Shown one piece after another: positions 15,334 through 22,768 of a stretch of 25,062 nt of DNA. The translations under genes and the position numbers were made by a program. Numbering within the stretch: position 1 is the stretch's first letter; every line of letters starts with the position of its first letter. A model generated the notes under the pieces. That model did no database searches and was not told where the DNA came from. It was given only the letters and a program-made list of their open reading frames with translations. The DNA is from CAZKMM01 sp964592965 (GTDB taxonomy: Bacteria; RBG-13-61-14; DRUE01). The stretch lies in contig CAZQJX010000022.1 in NCBI GenBank assembly GCA_964592965.1, positions 1 to 25,062 on the forward strand, given 5' to 3'.

Positions 15334-15683
15334 TTTGATACTTTTTGAAGCAAGGAACGAATCCAATAAGAAACAAGCGACTGGATTTGGCTTCTTGCCT
15401 CGTGGTCAAGCTCATCAAATTCTACACCTACTCCGGCGGGTTTTCCCACCTCTTTCTGTCTGACTCTAACCACAGTGCCCCAAATTTCCAGTCGCACCGC
15501 CTCGCCAGGAATGGGAATTTGAAAGACTATCCTTGTGCCTGGAGATGGTGGTGGGTCAATTTGTAAAAATACCCCTCCCCAACTTAAATCCTCAATTATC
15601 CCTTTTTGAAATTCCTCTTGGTCTTCAAGTTTATAGTCAATTCTTAAAGGAAGAGGAACTCTTAAAAATCTTCTTACTCTCAT
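15330..15683 (-). CDS. PilZ-domain protein
   Basis: A 117-residue single PilZ domain. PilZ binds cyclic di-GMP through RxxxR and (D/N)xSxxG; both are present here as R4-R-F-L-R8 and D32-L-S-W-G-G37. The rest fits the beta-barrel (GTRIVFQIPIP, WGTVVRVRQKE, AGVGVEFDELD) with a C-terminal helix. Both motifs are intact, so ligand binding is likely, though the effector target is unknown. It starts from an apparently leaderless transcript and overlaps priA by ATGA. A second PilZ gene diverges from the same intergenic region. Confidence 0.9.
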   Translation of the reverse strand: MRVRRFLRVPLPLRIDYKLEDQEEFQKGIIEDLSWGGVFLQIDPPPSPGTRIVFQIPIPGEAVRLEIWGTVVRVRQKEVGKPAGVGVEFDELDHEARSQIQSLVSYWIRSLLQKVSK

Positions 15684-15691
15684 TAAGGCTT

Positions 15692-15719
15692 ATTATAAAG
15701 CACTGGAGAATATCGTCAA
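15692..15719 (-). promoter_or_regulatory. Leaderless promoter of the PilZ-priA operon
   Basis: On the minus strand, TTGACG (15719-15714), a 16-nt spacer and TATAAT (15697-15692), ending 8 nt before the ATG at 15683. No Shine-Dalgarno is present. Confidence 0.65.
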
Positions 15720-15725
15720 TGTAAA

Positions 15726-15754
15726 TTGCTCCTAAAAAGCAGTTTTGTTATACT
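15726..15754 (+). promoter_or_regulatory. Near-leaderless promoter of the second PilZ gene
   Basis: TTGCTC (15726-15731), a 17-nt spacer and TATACT (15749-15754), with TG one base upstream of the -10. The ATG is 9 nt after the -10, so the leader would be about 2 nt. No Shine-Dalgarno is present. Confidence 0.6.
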
Positions 15755-15763
15755 TTCTAAAAA

Positions 15764-16078
15764 ATGGCAGAAAAGGAAAAAAGAAGATATGAACGGGTTA
15801 AAATAAATTCTGAAAAAATCTATGACCTTTCAGAAGGTGGGATTTATATCCGCACCAAAGAACCTAAACCTCTTGGAAGCACAATCGCTCTTGAACTAAG
15901 ACTTTTTGAAAACGAGGAGCCTGTAAGAGTTAAAGGGAAAGTGATTAGAATTATATATGAAAAAGGCGCTCCCAAAAATTTTCCTCCAGGAATGGCAGTA
16001 GAGTTTATAGATATTGATGAAAAGTGCCGAGAAATTATCAGAAAATATATAAGAGCGAGAAAAATTCAAGGACAATAG
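15764..16078 (+). CDS. Shortened PilZ-like protein
   Basis: A 104-residue protein with the PilZ cyclic di-GMP motifs R7-R-Y-E-R11 and D21-L-S-E-G-G26, followed by PilZ-type strands (LGSTIALELRLFEN, VKGKVIRIIYEK, GMAVEFIDID). Only 9 residues separate the two motifs, against 23 in the neighbouring PilZ protein, so a strand and loop between them appear deleted. It resembles the PilZ subfamily of stand-alone proteins known from Myxococcus (recalled, not checked). It could bind the ligand in a modified way or be a non-binding variant. It is transcribed away from the other PilZ gene. Confidence 0.8.
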   Translation: MAEKEKRRYERVKINSEKIYDLSEGGIYIRTKEPKPLGSTIALELRLFENEEPVRVKGKVIRIIYEKGAPKNFPPGMAVEFIDIDEKCREIIRKYIRARKIQGQ

Positions 16079-16109
16079 CAGTTTTTTAGCGCCCGAGCAA
16101 ATAAAGCAA

Positions 16110-17750
16110 TTATTCAGCAGTATCGCTTTTTTGTTTGCGAACAATAGGATAGGCAATATTGGTAATATAAGAATTTATTCTTCGGAAATTGGAAAGAATA
16201 TCTAGATGGATTCTGCTTGTTTCAAATGATTCTGCCAGCCCTTCCTCCAGCCGACGCAGATGCCGGTGATAAAATTCCTGCTCCATCTCTCTTATTTTCT
16301 GCTTGTTGCGAATTACCTGCTGGGCAAGGGTCTCGTCCCGAGTTGTAAAGGCACTAAGGGCAAGGACAAAGTTGTCATAGATTTTTTTATGGAATTTTAT
16401 AATCTCCTGTTCACCTTCTTTTGAAAAGCCTGTTTCTTTACGGCATTTCTTTTTTGCGAGCTCCATAAGGTTTTTGTCAATCACATCTCCGATGTTCTCT
16501 AAATTGTAGATAAGATTAAGTAGCTCCATTTGCTTTTGAGCTTCTTCTTCATTGAGCGGATGGCGTGAAAGCTGGGTTAGGTAAAACCTAATGTCTCGGT
16601 CAAGGATGTCCACTTTATCGTCCATAGATTCAATTTTTTCAATTAGTTCTAGATTAGGCTCCGCTTCAGTAAAAGGCTTAATGCAAAGAGAGAGCATATC
16701 CTGAACAATTTCTGCCATTCGCATAGCTTCTCTGGTTGCGTTTGCCAAAGCAAGAGAAGGGGTGGAAAGAAGCTCTGGATTTAGATATTTGGGAGCAAAG
16801 CGCTCTTTTTCTTCTTCCTCCTTCTCCGGAAGCATACGGCTGACCAGCCTGTAAATCTGGGTGGTAAATGGAAGAAATGCAAAAGCAATGATGAGGTTAA
16901 AAAGCGTATGAGCATTGGCTATTTGATGGGGTAAGGTGGTTGCGGTAAGCTCAATCAGCTTTTGAAAAGCGGATAGGAAGGGTAAGAATAAAATCACGCC
17001 AATACCTTTAATTAAAGCATGAGCAACCGCTACCTGTCTGGCTTCGGTTTTGCTTCTTAAGCTGGCAAGTAAAGCGGTGGCGCAGGTGCCGATATTAGCG
17101 CCGAGAACAATAGGGATGGCGGTTTTTAACTCAATCAATTGATTAAGAGAAAGACTCAGTGCCAGTCCGATAGTTGCTGCGCTTGATTGGATTAACCCGG
17201 TAATTACTGCTGAAAGGATTATGGTGGGAACAGGATTTCTTCCCAGTGAGAGCAGAATCTCTTTAAAAAGCTCATTTTCTCCAAGAGGCTTCATCGCCTC
17301 ACTAATCAGCCCGATACTTAAAAAAATTAATCCAAAGCCGAAAATTCCTTCTCCAAAAGCCTTCCTTTTCTCCTGATGGGAGAGGAACATAATCAAAAGT
17401 CCAATCCCGACAATTCCTAGTGCGTAATTATGCAAGCGAAAAGAAATTAGCTGAACCGTTAAAGTGGTTCCAATTCCTGCACCCAAAATCACGCCAATGG
17501 TTTGCGAAATAGTCATTAAACCAGAATCAACAAAACTCACCATCATCACAGTGGTAGCGGAACTGCTTTGAAGAAGAAAAGTGATAATTATGCCTGTGAA
17601 TAGTGCCAGAAAGCGGTTACGGGTGAGAGTGGAAAGAGCGGATTTAATCTGCCTTCCTGCGGATTCCCGCAAGCCCTGACCAGCAATTCTAACTCCATAC
17701 AAAAGAAGTAAAGTTCCACCCAGAAAAACAGCTAATATTTGGTTAGCCAT
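16110..17750 (-). CDS. Na+/phosphate cotransporter with PhoU-like domain
   Basis: A 546-residue membrane protein of the NptA/PNaS family, carrying phosphate with sodium. The membrane half (about 1-310) has the two inverted repeats with the family motifs QSSSATT (61-67) and QSSAATI (188-194), each followed by a Gly-rich re-entrant segment (LGAGIGTTLTVQ and LGANIGTCATAL). The C-terminal half (about 330-546) is a soluble helical PhoU-like domain. Domain order and length match the family. The start has TAAAAT 9 nt upstream and no Shine-Dalgarno. No pst, pho or phosphatase gene adjoins it. A phosphate role is family knowledge; the substrate could differ. Confidence 0.93.
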   Translation of the reverse strand: MANQILAVFLGGTLLLLYGVRIAGQGLRESAGRQIKSALSTLTRNRFLALFTGIIITFLLQSSSATTVMMVSFVDSGLMTISQTIGVILGAGIGTTLTVQLISFRLHNYALGIVGIGLLIMFLSHQEKRKAFGEGIFGFGLIFLSIGLISEAMKPLGENELFKEILLSLGRNPVPTIILSAVITGLIQSSAATIGLALSLSLNQLIELKTAIPIVLGANIGTCATALLASLRSKTEARQVAVAHALIKGIGVILFLPFLSAFQKLIELTATTLPHQIANAHTLFNLIIAFAFLPFTTQIYRLVSRMLPEKEEEEKERFAPKYLNPELLSTPSLALANATREAMRMAEIVQDMLSLCIKPFTEAEPNLELIEKIESMDDKVDILDRDIRFYLTQLSRHPLNEEEAQKQMELLNLIYNLENIGDVIDKNLMELAKKKCRKETGFSKEGEQEIIKFHKKIYDNFVLALSAFTTRDETLAQQVIRNKQKIREMEQEFYHRHLRRLEEGLAESFETSRIHLDILSNFRRINSYITNIAYPIVRKQKSDTAE

Positions 17751-17759
17751 TTGGAGAAG

Positions 17760-17768
17760 ATTTTAGCA
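17760..17768 (-). promoter_or_regulatory. Extended -10 promoter of the Na/Pi cotransporter gene
   Basis: On the minus strand, TGC followed by TAAAAT (17765-17760), 9 nt before the ATG at 17750. There is no convincing -35 and no Shine-Dalgarno, so the leader would be about 2 nt. Confidence 0.5.
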
Positions 17769-17794
17769 AATAATTTTGGGATTTAAAATTATGG

Positions 17795-17814
17795 AAAGAT
17801 AAGGGTTTATCTTT
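17795..17814 (-). terminator. AT-rich hairpin at the coaX 3' end
   Basis: A perfect 8-bp inverted repeat, AAAGATAA/TTATCTTT, with a 4-nt loop spans the last codons and stop of coaX. The following minus-strand sequence (CCATAATTTTAAA) is only loosely T-rich and the stem is AT-rich. It may be a weak terminator or an mRNA 3' stabiliser. Confidence 0.35.
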
Positions 17815-18625
17815 TAGATTTTTTTATTCTTTTTTGCTGTTCTTCTTGGTTAAGCCAATAGAGAATTCTCAATCCCTCTAAGGTGAGATTTTCATCAACT
17901 TCTTGAATACAATTGGTTTCATTAGCGATAAGGCGCGCAAGACCACCCGTAGCAATAACCTTTGGTTCTGGCTCATCAGGATAGGACTTTTTAATTTCTT
18001 CTTTCATTCGCTGAACAATATTCTCCACCAGACCTGCATATCCAAGAACAATTCCACTCTGCATAGCAGTAATGGTGTTTTTTCCAATGACATTTTTGGG
18101 TCTGAGCAATTCTACTCTCGGCAGTTTGCTTGCTTCACGGAAAAGAGCTTCTGCACTTATAACCAATCCTGGAGCAATTACTCCGCCTTCATAAGCTCCT
18201 TTGGAAGAAATAAAATCAAAAGTGGTTGCTGTGCCAAAATCTATAATAATTAGGCTGGTTTTATATTTGTGATATCCAGCAACAGCATTAACAATTCTAT
18301 CTGCTCCCACCTCTCTGGGATTATCAATATGAATGGGCATACCTGTGCGAATACCAGGCTCTACGATGAGCGGTTCAAGATTAAAATATTTTCTAGCAAG
18401 CCCTTCCAAGCTCGGTCTCAGCGGCGGGACAACACAGGAGATAATTATTCCGTCAATATCTTTTCTTCGCACTTTGCTGAAGACCAAAAGCTCTTTAAAC
18501 AAAATTCCATATTCATCAGTTGTGCGCTCTACCTGGGTTCCCACTCTCCAGCTTTCAACCAGCTCCTCTCCATCAAAAATCCCAATCACAGTTGTGGTAT
18601 TTCCAACATCTATAACTAAAAGCAT
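17807..18625 (-). CDS. coaX: Type III pantothenate kinase
   Basis: CoaX phosphorylates pantothenate, the first step of coenzyme A synthesis. The 272-residue product belongs to the ASKHA fold: phosphate loop 1 MLLVIDVGNTTTVIGIFDG at the N-terminus, the pantothenate/dimer segment DNPREVGADRIVNAVAGYHK, the second Asp motif IIIDFGTATTFDFI, and GGVIAPGLVISAEAL and VIATGGLA near the adenosine site. All signatures of type III are present. AGGAG lies 8 nt before the ATG. The birA stop is one nucleotide upstream, making nadC-birA-coaX a tight cofactor operon. Confidence 0.95.
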   Translation of the reverse strand: MLLVIDVGNTTTVIGIFDGEELVESWRVGTQVERTTDEYGILFKELLVFSKVRRKDIDGIIISCVVPPLRPSLEGLARKYFNLEPLIVEPGIRTGMPIHIDNPREVGADRIVNAVAGYHKYKTSLIIIDFGTATTFDFISSKGAYEGGVIAPGLVISAEALFREASKLPRVELLRPKNVIGKNTITAMQSGIVLGYAGLVENIVQRMKEEIKKSYPDEPEPKVIATGGLARLIANETNCIQEVDENLTLEGLRILYWLNQEEQQKRIKKSKR

Positions 18626-18626
18626 C

Positions 18627-19400
18627 TTATCGGCTCCTGAGCATAATTATTTCTCCCTCACTTATGGCTTCTTGCTTATCTTCATATTTTATTTTCAGCT
18701 TTCCAAATTCATCAATTCCCATTGATAAAGCAGTTATGGTGTTCATCTGACGGTAAATTCTTATTTCTTTTCCTTTTATTATGTCATAATTTGAATATAG
18801 CTCAACAATTTTGGAATAATTCTGGTTTTCTAAAATGTCTCTGAGGCTTTTAAATTGGGATAGAAATTCAAATAAAAGGCGGTCTCGTTCAATAACTTTT
18901 CCTGTTTCTATGAAAATGGAGCTGGCACGATTTTGAATTTCTTCTGGAAAATCATCTTTAGATTGAGTTATGTTAATTCCAATTCCTGAAACTAGTGCTT
19001 TTCTTTGCTCGCTAAAATATCCTTCAACCAACACTCCCCCTATTTTCCCATATTTTCCCCAGATATCATTTGGCCAAATCAAGCCGGGTTTAAACCCTAT
19101 TGTTTTTTCTATAGCCATTGCACCTGCCAGACCAGTTATTATTGGAATTAATCCCCAATAGTTTTGAGGGATTTTGGGCTCAAGAATTAAAGATAAAAGC
19201 AAGGAGCTTTGGGGAGATGCCAGCCAAACTCTTCCCTTTCTTCCCCTTCCTTTGGTCTGAAAATCTGCATAAATAACAAGACCGTCTTTTGCTCCTTTTT
19301 TAAGCAGGCGCAGAGCTTCAGAGTTGGTAGAATCAATTTCTGAAAAAAAGATAAGGCGAAATCCCAGATTAGCCAGCTTGTCTTTAAAGTTTTTTATCAT
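18627..19400 (-). CDS. birA: Biotin--[acetyl-CoA-carboxylase] ligase
   Basis: BirA activates biotin as biotinyl-AMP and attaches it to the carrier protein of carboxylases. The 257-residue product is the catalytic type without the N-terminal helix-turn-helix, so it is an enzyme only and not a bio-operon repressor. Motifs: FSEIDSTNSEA (19-29), the biotinyl-AMP loop TKGRGRKGRVW, IWPNDIWGKYGKIGGVLVEG, and GIGINI. A small C-terminal SH3-like cap follows. Its ATG overlaps the nadC stop (ATGA). It contains the only GGCC seen in a protein-coding gene here (19072-19075). Confidence 0.95.
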   Translation of the reverse strand: MIKNFKDKLANLGFRLIFFSEIDSTNSEALRLLKKGAKDGLVIYADFQTKGRGRKGRVWLASPQSSLLLSLILEPKIPQNYWGLIPIITGLAGAMAIEKTIGFKPGLIWPNDIWGKYGKIGGVLVEGYFSEQRKALVSGIGINITQSKDDFPEEIQNRASSIFIETGKVIERDRLLFEFLSQFKSLRDILENQNYSKIVELYSNYDIIKGKEIRIYRQMNTITALSMGIDEFGKLKIKYEDKQEAISEGEIIMLRSR

Positions 19401-20194
19401 ACTGGGTGAATATGCATTTGGAAAGTAATGGCAGGGACAGAATGGGTGAGTGCGCCAACAGAGATAAAATCCACCCCGCTTTGAGCAATTTGCTTTACAT
19501 TTTCCAGCTTAACCCCACCACTTGCCTCTAAAAGGGCTTTTCCTTTTGCTATTTTTACTGCTTCTTTTAATTGCTGGGCAGGCATATTATCCAAAAGCAC
19601 TATATCTGCTCCTGCTTCTAATGCCTGTTTGAGCTCTTCTAGGCTTTCTACTTCTACCTCTACTGGCATTTTTTCAGGGGCTTTGGCTTTTGCTTGTTTA
19701 ATTGCTTTTTTAATTTCACCGGCAATTTGCAGATGATTATCTTTGATAAGAATTCCATCATCTAGCCTAAGCCTGTGGCTCAATCCTCCGCCAACAACCA
19801 CTGCATATTTTTGCAAACCTCTAAGTAAAGGAAGGGTTTTTCGTGTTGCCATAATTTGAGCTTGGGTATCTTTAACTTCCTGGACAAATTTTCTGGTAAG
19901 GGTGGCAACTCCGGAGAGATGCTGGAGAAAATTTAAAGCGAGCCTCTCGCCACTTAAAAGAGCTCGTGCCTTTCCTTCTATTTCTGCAACTACATCTTCT
20001 TTTTTAACTTCATCACCATCATCAAAATTGGCTTTGAATTTAGCTTGCGGGTCAAGTTTTTCAAAAACCTTTTTCACCACATAAATTCCGCAAATAGTAG
20101 CCTCTTCCTCGGCAATGATTAGTCCTTTAGCTTTAGTTTGTTCGTCAATAAGGATGTTCGTGGTTATATCGCCTTCACCTAGGTCTTCTTTGAT
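19397..20194 (-). CDS. nadC: Nicotinate-nucleotide pyrophosphorylase NadC (5' end in gap)
   Basis: NadC converts quinolinate and PRPP to nicotinate mononucleotide in de novo NAD synthesis. The reading frame runs without interruption from 19397 up to the assembly gap at 20195, and the gap-side end translates as IKEDLGEGDITTNIL, the conserved NadC N-terminus. So a GTG at 20080 is not the true start. Other family motifs: LNFLQHLSGVATLTR, ATRKTLPLLRGLQKYAVVVG, GGLSHRLRLDDGILIKDNH, VEVEVES, VLLDNM and EASGGV. 265 residues are visible; about 10-20 at the N-terminus are lost in the gap. It is the upstream visible member of nadC-birA-coaX. Confidence 0.95.
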   Translation of the reverse strand: MKEDLGEGDITTNILIDEQTKAKGLIIAEEEATICGIYVVKKVFEKLDPQAKFKANFDDGDEVKKEDVVAEIEGKARALLSGERLALNFLQHLSGVATLTRKFVQEVKDTQAQIMATRKTLPLLRGLQKYAVVVGGGLSHRLRLDDGILIKDNHLQIAGEIKKAIKQAKAKAPEKMPVEVEVESLEELKQALEAGADIVLLDNMPAQQLKEAVKIAKGKALLEASGGVKLENVKQIAQSGVDFISVGALTHSVPAITFQMHIHPV

Positions 20195-20294
20195 NNNNNN
20201 NNNNNNNNNNNNNNNNNNNNNNNNNNNNNNNNNNNNNNNNNNNNNNNNNNNNNNNNNNNNNNNNNNNNNNNNNNNNNNNNNNNNNNNNNNNNNN
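20195..20294. other. Assembly gap of exactly 100 Ns
   Basis: One hundred undetermined bases. The round number suggests a placeholder for unknown length. The HAD gene lacks perhaps 50 C-terminal residues and nadC perhaps 10-20 N-terminal ones by comparison with usual family lengths, so the real gap is probably somewhat larger than 100 bp, unless the genes overlap. An additional small gene in the gap cannot be excluded. Confidence 0.97.
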
Positions 20295-20817
20295 TGCCCA
20301 GCTCAAGGGCTTTTTGGAAGAATTTTGGGTCTGGTTTTATCATACCTTCAATGGTTGAATCCAAGATAAAATCAAAATATTTTTCAATGCCGACTTCTTG
20401 GCATTTCTGATGGGTTCTGCCATCATTATTGGAGATTATGCCCAGTATGTAATTTCGGCTTTTGAGTTCTTCAAGCACTTTATCAGCCCCGGGAACAATA
20501 ACTCTTTCTGGTCTAAATCCTAAAAGCCATTCAGCAAGTTCGGTTAAAAGCGCCTGCTGATTTTTCTTAATTCCCAGCTCCTCAAGAAGGGTTTTTCCTA
20601 AAAGCATTTGATGAAGCTTGGGATTGAAATTTTTTTCTTCAAGAAGTCTTTTTGCTACCTTAAAATCCGCTATATGATAAGCTCGCTCAACTTCTTTTTG
20701 GGATTTTTTAATTCCTAAATCTTTAAGCGCCATCCAGATGCGAGTTAAATAAGGTGGGTCTGCGGTGACCAATGTATCGCCGTAATCAAAAGTTATTAAT
20801 TTGAGTTTTAGCCTCAT
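20295..20817 (-). CDS. HAD-superfamily hydrolase (3' end lost in gap)
   Basis: The N-terminal 174 residues of a haloacid dehalogenase-like hydrolase. Motif I is LITFDYGDTLV with nucleophile Asp11; motif II is LGIISNN; motif III is the Lys in GMIKPDPKFF. A helical C1 cap lies between motifs I and II (about 20-95). Motif IV, with the Mg-binding acids, falls in the gap. The residue two after the nucleophile is Gly13 rather than the usual phosphatase Asp, so the chemistry is uncertain. It reads from TGTTAAAAT 12 nt upstream of its ATG and lacks a Shine-Dalgarno. It is probably the first gene of the nadC-birA-coaX unit. Confidence 0.82.
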
Positions 20818-20829
20818 TTTGTAGATTTG

Positions 20830-20838
20830 ATTTTAACA
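20830..20838 (-). promoter_or_regulatory. Extended -10 promoter of the HAD gene
   Basis: On the minus strand, TGT followed by TAAAAT (20835-20830), ending 12 nt before the ATG at 20817. The predicted leader is about 5 nt. No -35 is convincing. Confidence 0.4.
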
Positions 20839-20862
20839 GCAATGGAGCGTTTTCTCAACTTT

Positions 20863-20891
20863 TTGAATTGGTTAGTTTAAAGCATTATAAT
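20863..20891 (+). promoter_or_regulatory. Leaderless promoter of the zinc-ribbon cassette
   Basis: TTGAAT (20863-20868), a 17-nt spacer and TATAAT (20886-20891). The ATG begins 8 nt after the -10, so the transcript should start within 1-2 nt of it. No Shine-Dalgarno is present. This is the only promoter-like site seen for the three-gene cassette. Confidence 0.7.
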
Positions 20892-20899
20892 AATTTTTA

Positions 20900-21643
20900 A
20901 TGGAAATCAAATGCACTCAATGTGGAGCAGGGATAGAAATCAAAGAGGATAGCGGATTTATAACCTGCCCTTATTGTGATTCTCGGCTTTATGTAGAAAC
21001 TGACCAGACTGTTGAACATTTATACATTAAACCGAGATTACAGGCTGAACAGCTAAAAGGAGCTTTAGGAAGGGAGCTTTTTAAAAAAGAGCTTACTCAG
21101 CCTGTTGAGGTAGTGAGCGCCAAATTAATTTTTATCCCTTTTTGGCTTGTTCGCTTGGATAACGGCTTTTTGAGGGTGCCAGCAAGCCAGCTTGAATTTT
21201 CAGAGATGAAAAAATTTAAAATACCTGTGGGAAAGCTTGCTCCTTATGAGCCTGAGCTGGAAAGAGATTATGAGGTGAGGCTTCCAGAGATTGACCTAAA
21301 TGAACTTTTATCTATGCCACAAATTAAGCGGTTTTTAGATAGGATTAAGAAAATCAGCCTTATTCATATTCCTTTTTGGGAGATTTCTTACAAGTATGAG
21401 GAGAACATATATCAGGCTTTAATTGATGCTGGTTCCAGTCAACTTTTTGCTGAAGAGCTCCCGCCATCACCAAGTAAAGCCAAAGACCGTTATTTTATGA
21501 CTTGGTTTGGGGTTTTAAGCGGTATTTTTCTTTTAGAGGCTTTTCTTTTGCCAAAATTTTGGATGATAGCTCTTGCTTATCTTGGCACAGGAGCAATAAG
21601 TTATTATTTTCTCAACAAAGATTTAGCAAAAAGAGGCTATTGA
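20900..21643 (+). CDS. Zinc-ribbon membrane protein A of three-gene cassette
   Basis: A 247-residue protein of unknown function. An N-terminal C4 zinc ribbon (Cys5, 8, 23, 26) is followed by a soluble part with two copies of an hhPFW motif: FIPFWLVRL (78-86) and HIPFWEISYKYEENIYQALI (156-175). The second is followed by a GSS turn and a Pro/Ser stretch. Two C-terminal membrane helices (about 198-215 and 219-236) come last. There is no signal peptide, so the ribbon is probably cytoplasmic. Its stop abuts the next ATG with no gap (TGAATG). It shares layout with the two following genes, so the three look like duplicates of one ancestor. Confidence 0.85.
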   Translation: MEIKCTQCGAGIEIKEDSGFITCPYCDSRLYVETDQTVEHLYIKPRLQAEQLKGALGRELFKKELTQPVEVVSAKLIFIPFWLVRLDNGFLRVPASQLEFSEMKKFKIPVGKLAPYEPELERDYEVRLPEIDLNELLSMPQIKRFLDRIKKISLIHIPFWEISYKYEENIYQALIDAGSSQLFAEELPPSPSKAKDRYFMTWFGVLSGIFLLEAFLLPKFWMIALAYLGTGAISYYFLNKDLAKRGY

Positions 21644-22768
21644 ATGGCAAGGATTTATCACCTTGGCTGTCCCAGCTGTGGCGGGTTGCTTTCTTCCAAA
21701 GGAGAGAGAGTAGTTAGTTGTAAATACTGCGGGACAAAGTCATTAGTGCTAATTCCGAACTATTACCCTCAAAAGTATCTTGCTCCTCAAATAGATGCAA
21801 AAAAAGCTCGGCGCATTATGACCGAGCTGTTCCGTATGCCCGAGGTAGAGTCTGGCATTATCCGCAAGGCTCGCTTTGACGCAGGAGAATTATTTTTCGT
21901 CCCCTATTACTTGATAAATGCCAAAAGAATAGGGATTTTTACCAAAAAAACTCTGCCTTCACCACAATATAAAGTTCGCTATGAAGTGGACTATCGTCTT
22001 GGAAGCGGTATGGCGGTGCGTAAAGAAAAAATTCCCACTTGGCAGAGCAGGGAAAAGGAGGTGGATTCTCGGGTGGTAATGAATGACCTTATAAGGTCTT
22101 TTACTGCCATAAATCTTCCTAATTGGGGGATAGATGAAATTGACCCTATCAAAATTATGAATGAGAAGGAGCTTACCCCTATTTCATACAATCGGGCAGA
22201 AATGGAAAAATACGGGACAGTTTTAGAGCCAAGAATTTCTGCGGAGCAAAGAATAGAAGAAATCTTTAATCGTCCAGAATTAGGCTTTGTTCAAGATAAT
22301 ACTGAAATAGCTGAAAAAAGAATTAGCATACTTTACTATCCGATTTGGCGAATTCGCTGGAGATATCAGGATAGAACTTTTCATACCAGTATTGACGGAA
22401 TTACAGGCAAGATTATACATTCACGAGCACCTGCCCGTCAGGGCTCCCGACTTCTGTGGCTTTTAGCCATTTCTTCAGCAGTTGGATTTAGCGTGGGCAA
22501 GCTCATAAAAATGCCGTTTTTAATTCTTGGAGGAGGGGCTTTGGGGCTTTGGATTTTGCTTTTCTTTATTGCTGGACTTTTATTTTTCGTTGCTCTTGGC
22601 TGGAATATGGTTCGCTATAGCTCTGAGCTGGTTATTTATGGTGATGAAAAATACGCTGAGTGGATTGGAAGACCAAAAGAGACCTTTTTTGACCGTTTGG
22701 CAGAAGGTATGGGCAGATTTTTAGGAGAAATGACTAAAAACTTACCAAGAAATAGATACGGTTGGTAA
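21644..22768 (+). CDS. Zinc-ribbon membrane protein B of three-gene cassette
   Basis: A 374-residue protein of unknown function, the largest of the set. The ribbon has Cys9, 12, 26 and 29. FVPYYLINAKR (85-95) and YYPIWRIRWRYQ (231-242) match the two hhPxW sites of protein A. The second continues as TFHTSIDGITGKIIHSRAP, the Y-x-G-x-TG-like strand pattern I associate with other bacterial zinc-ribbon membrane proteins. Two or more membrane segments (about 269-286 and 292-322) and a charged, probably cytoplasmic, C-terminal tail follow. The start follows the previous stop directly, with AGAGG about 10 nt upstream. Confidence 0.85.
   Translation: MARIYHLGCPSCGGLLSSKGERVVSCKYCGTKSLVLIPNYYPQKYLAPQIDAKKARRIMTELFRMPEVESGIIRKARFDAGELFFVPYYLINAKRIGIFTKKTLPSPQYKVRYEVDYRLGSGMAVRKEKIPTWQSREKEVDSRVVMNDLIRSFTAINLPNWGIDEIDPIKIMNEKELTPISYNRAEMEKYGTVLEPRISAEQRIEEIFNRPELGFVQDNTEIAEKRISILYYPIWRIRWRYQDRTFHTSIDGITGKIIHSRAPARQGSRLLWLLAISSAVGFSVGKLIKMPFLILGGGALGLWILLFFIAGLLFFVALGWNMVRYSSELVIYGDEKYAEWIGRPKETFFDRLAEGMGRFLGEMTKNLPRNRYGW

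Noticed and set aside
15334..15366. N-terminal extension of PriA into the PilZ gene
   Set aside because: The ATGA overlap at 15333 is typical of coupled genes and the extension has no PriA-like residues.
17903..18725. Three long plus-strand frames opposite coaX and the 3' end of birA
   Set aside because: They are shadows of well-identified genes and lack starts with ribosome sites or family motifs.
20115..20369. Plus-strand frame running through the N gap
   Set aside because: It exists only because Ns do not create stops; it is antisense to nadC and the HAD gene.
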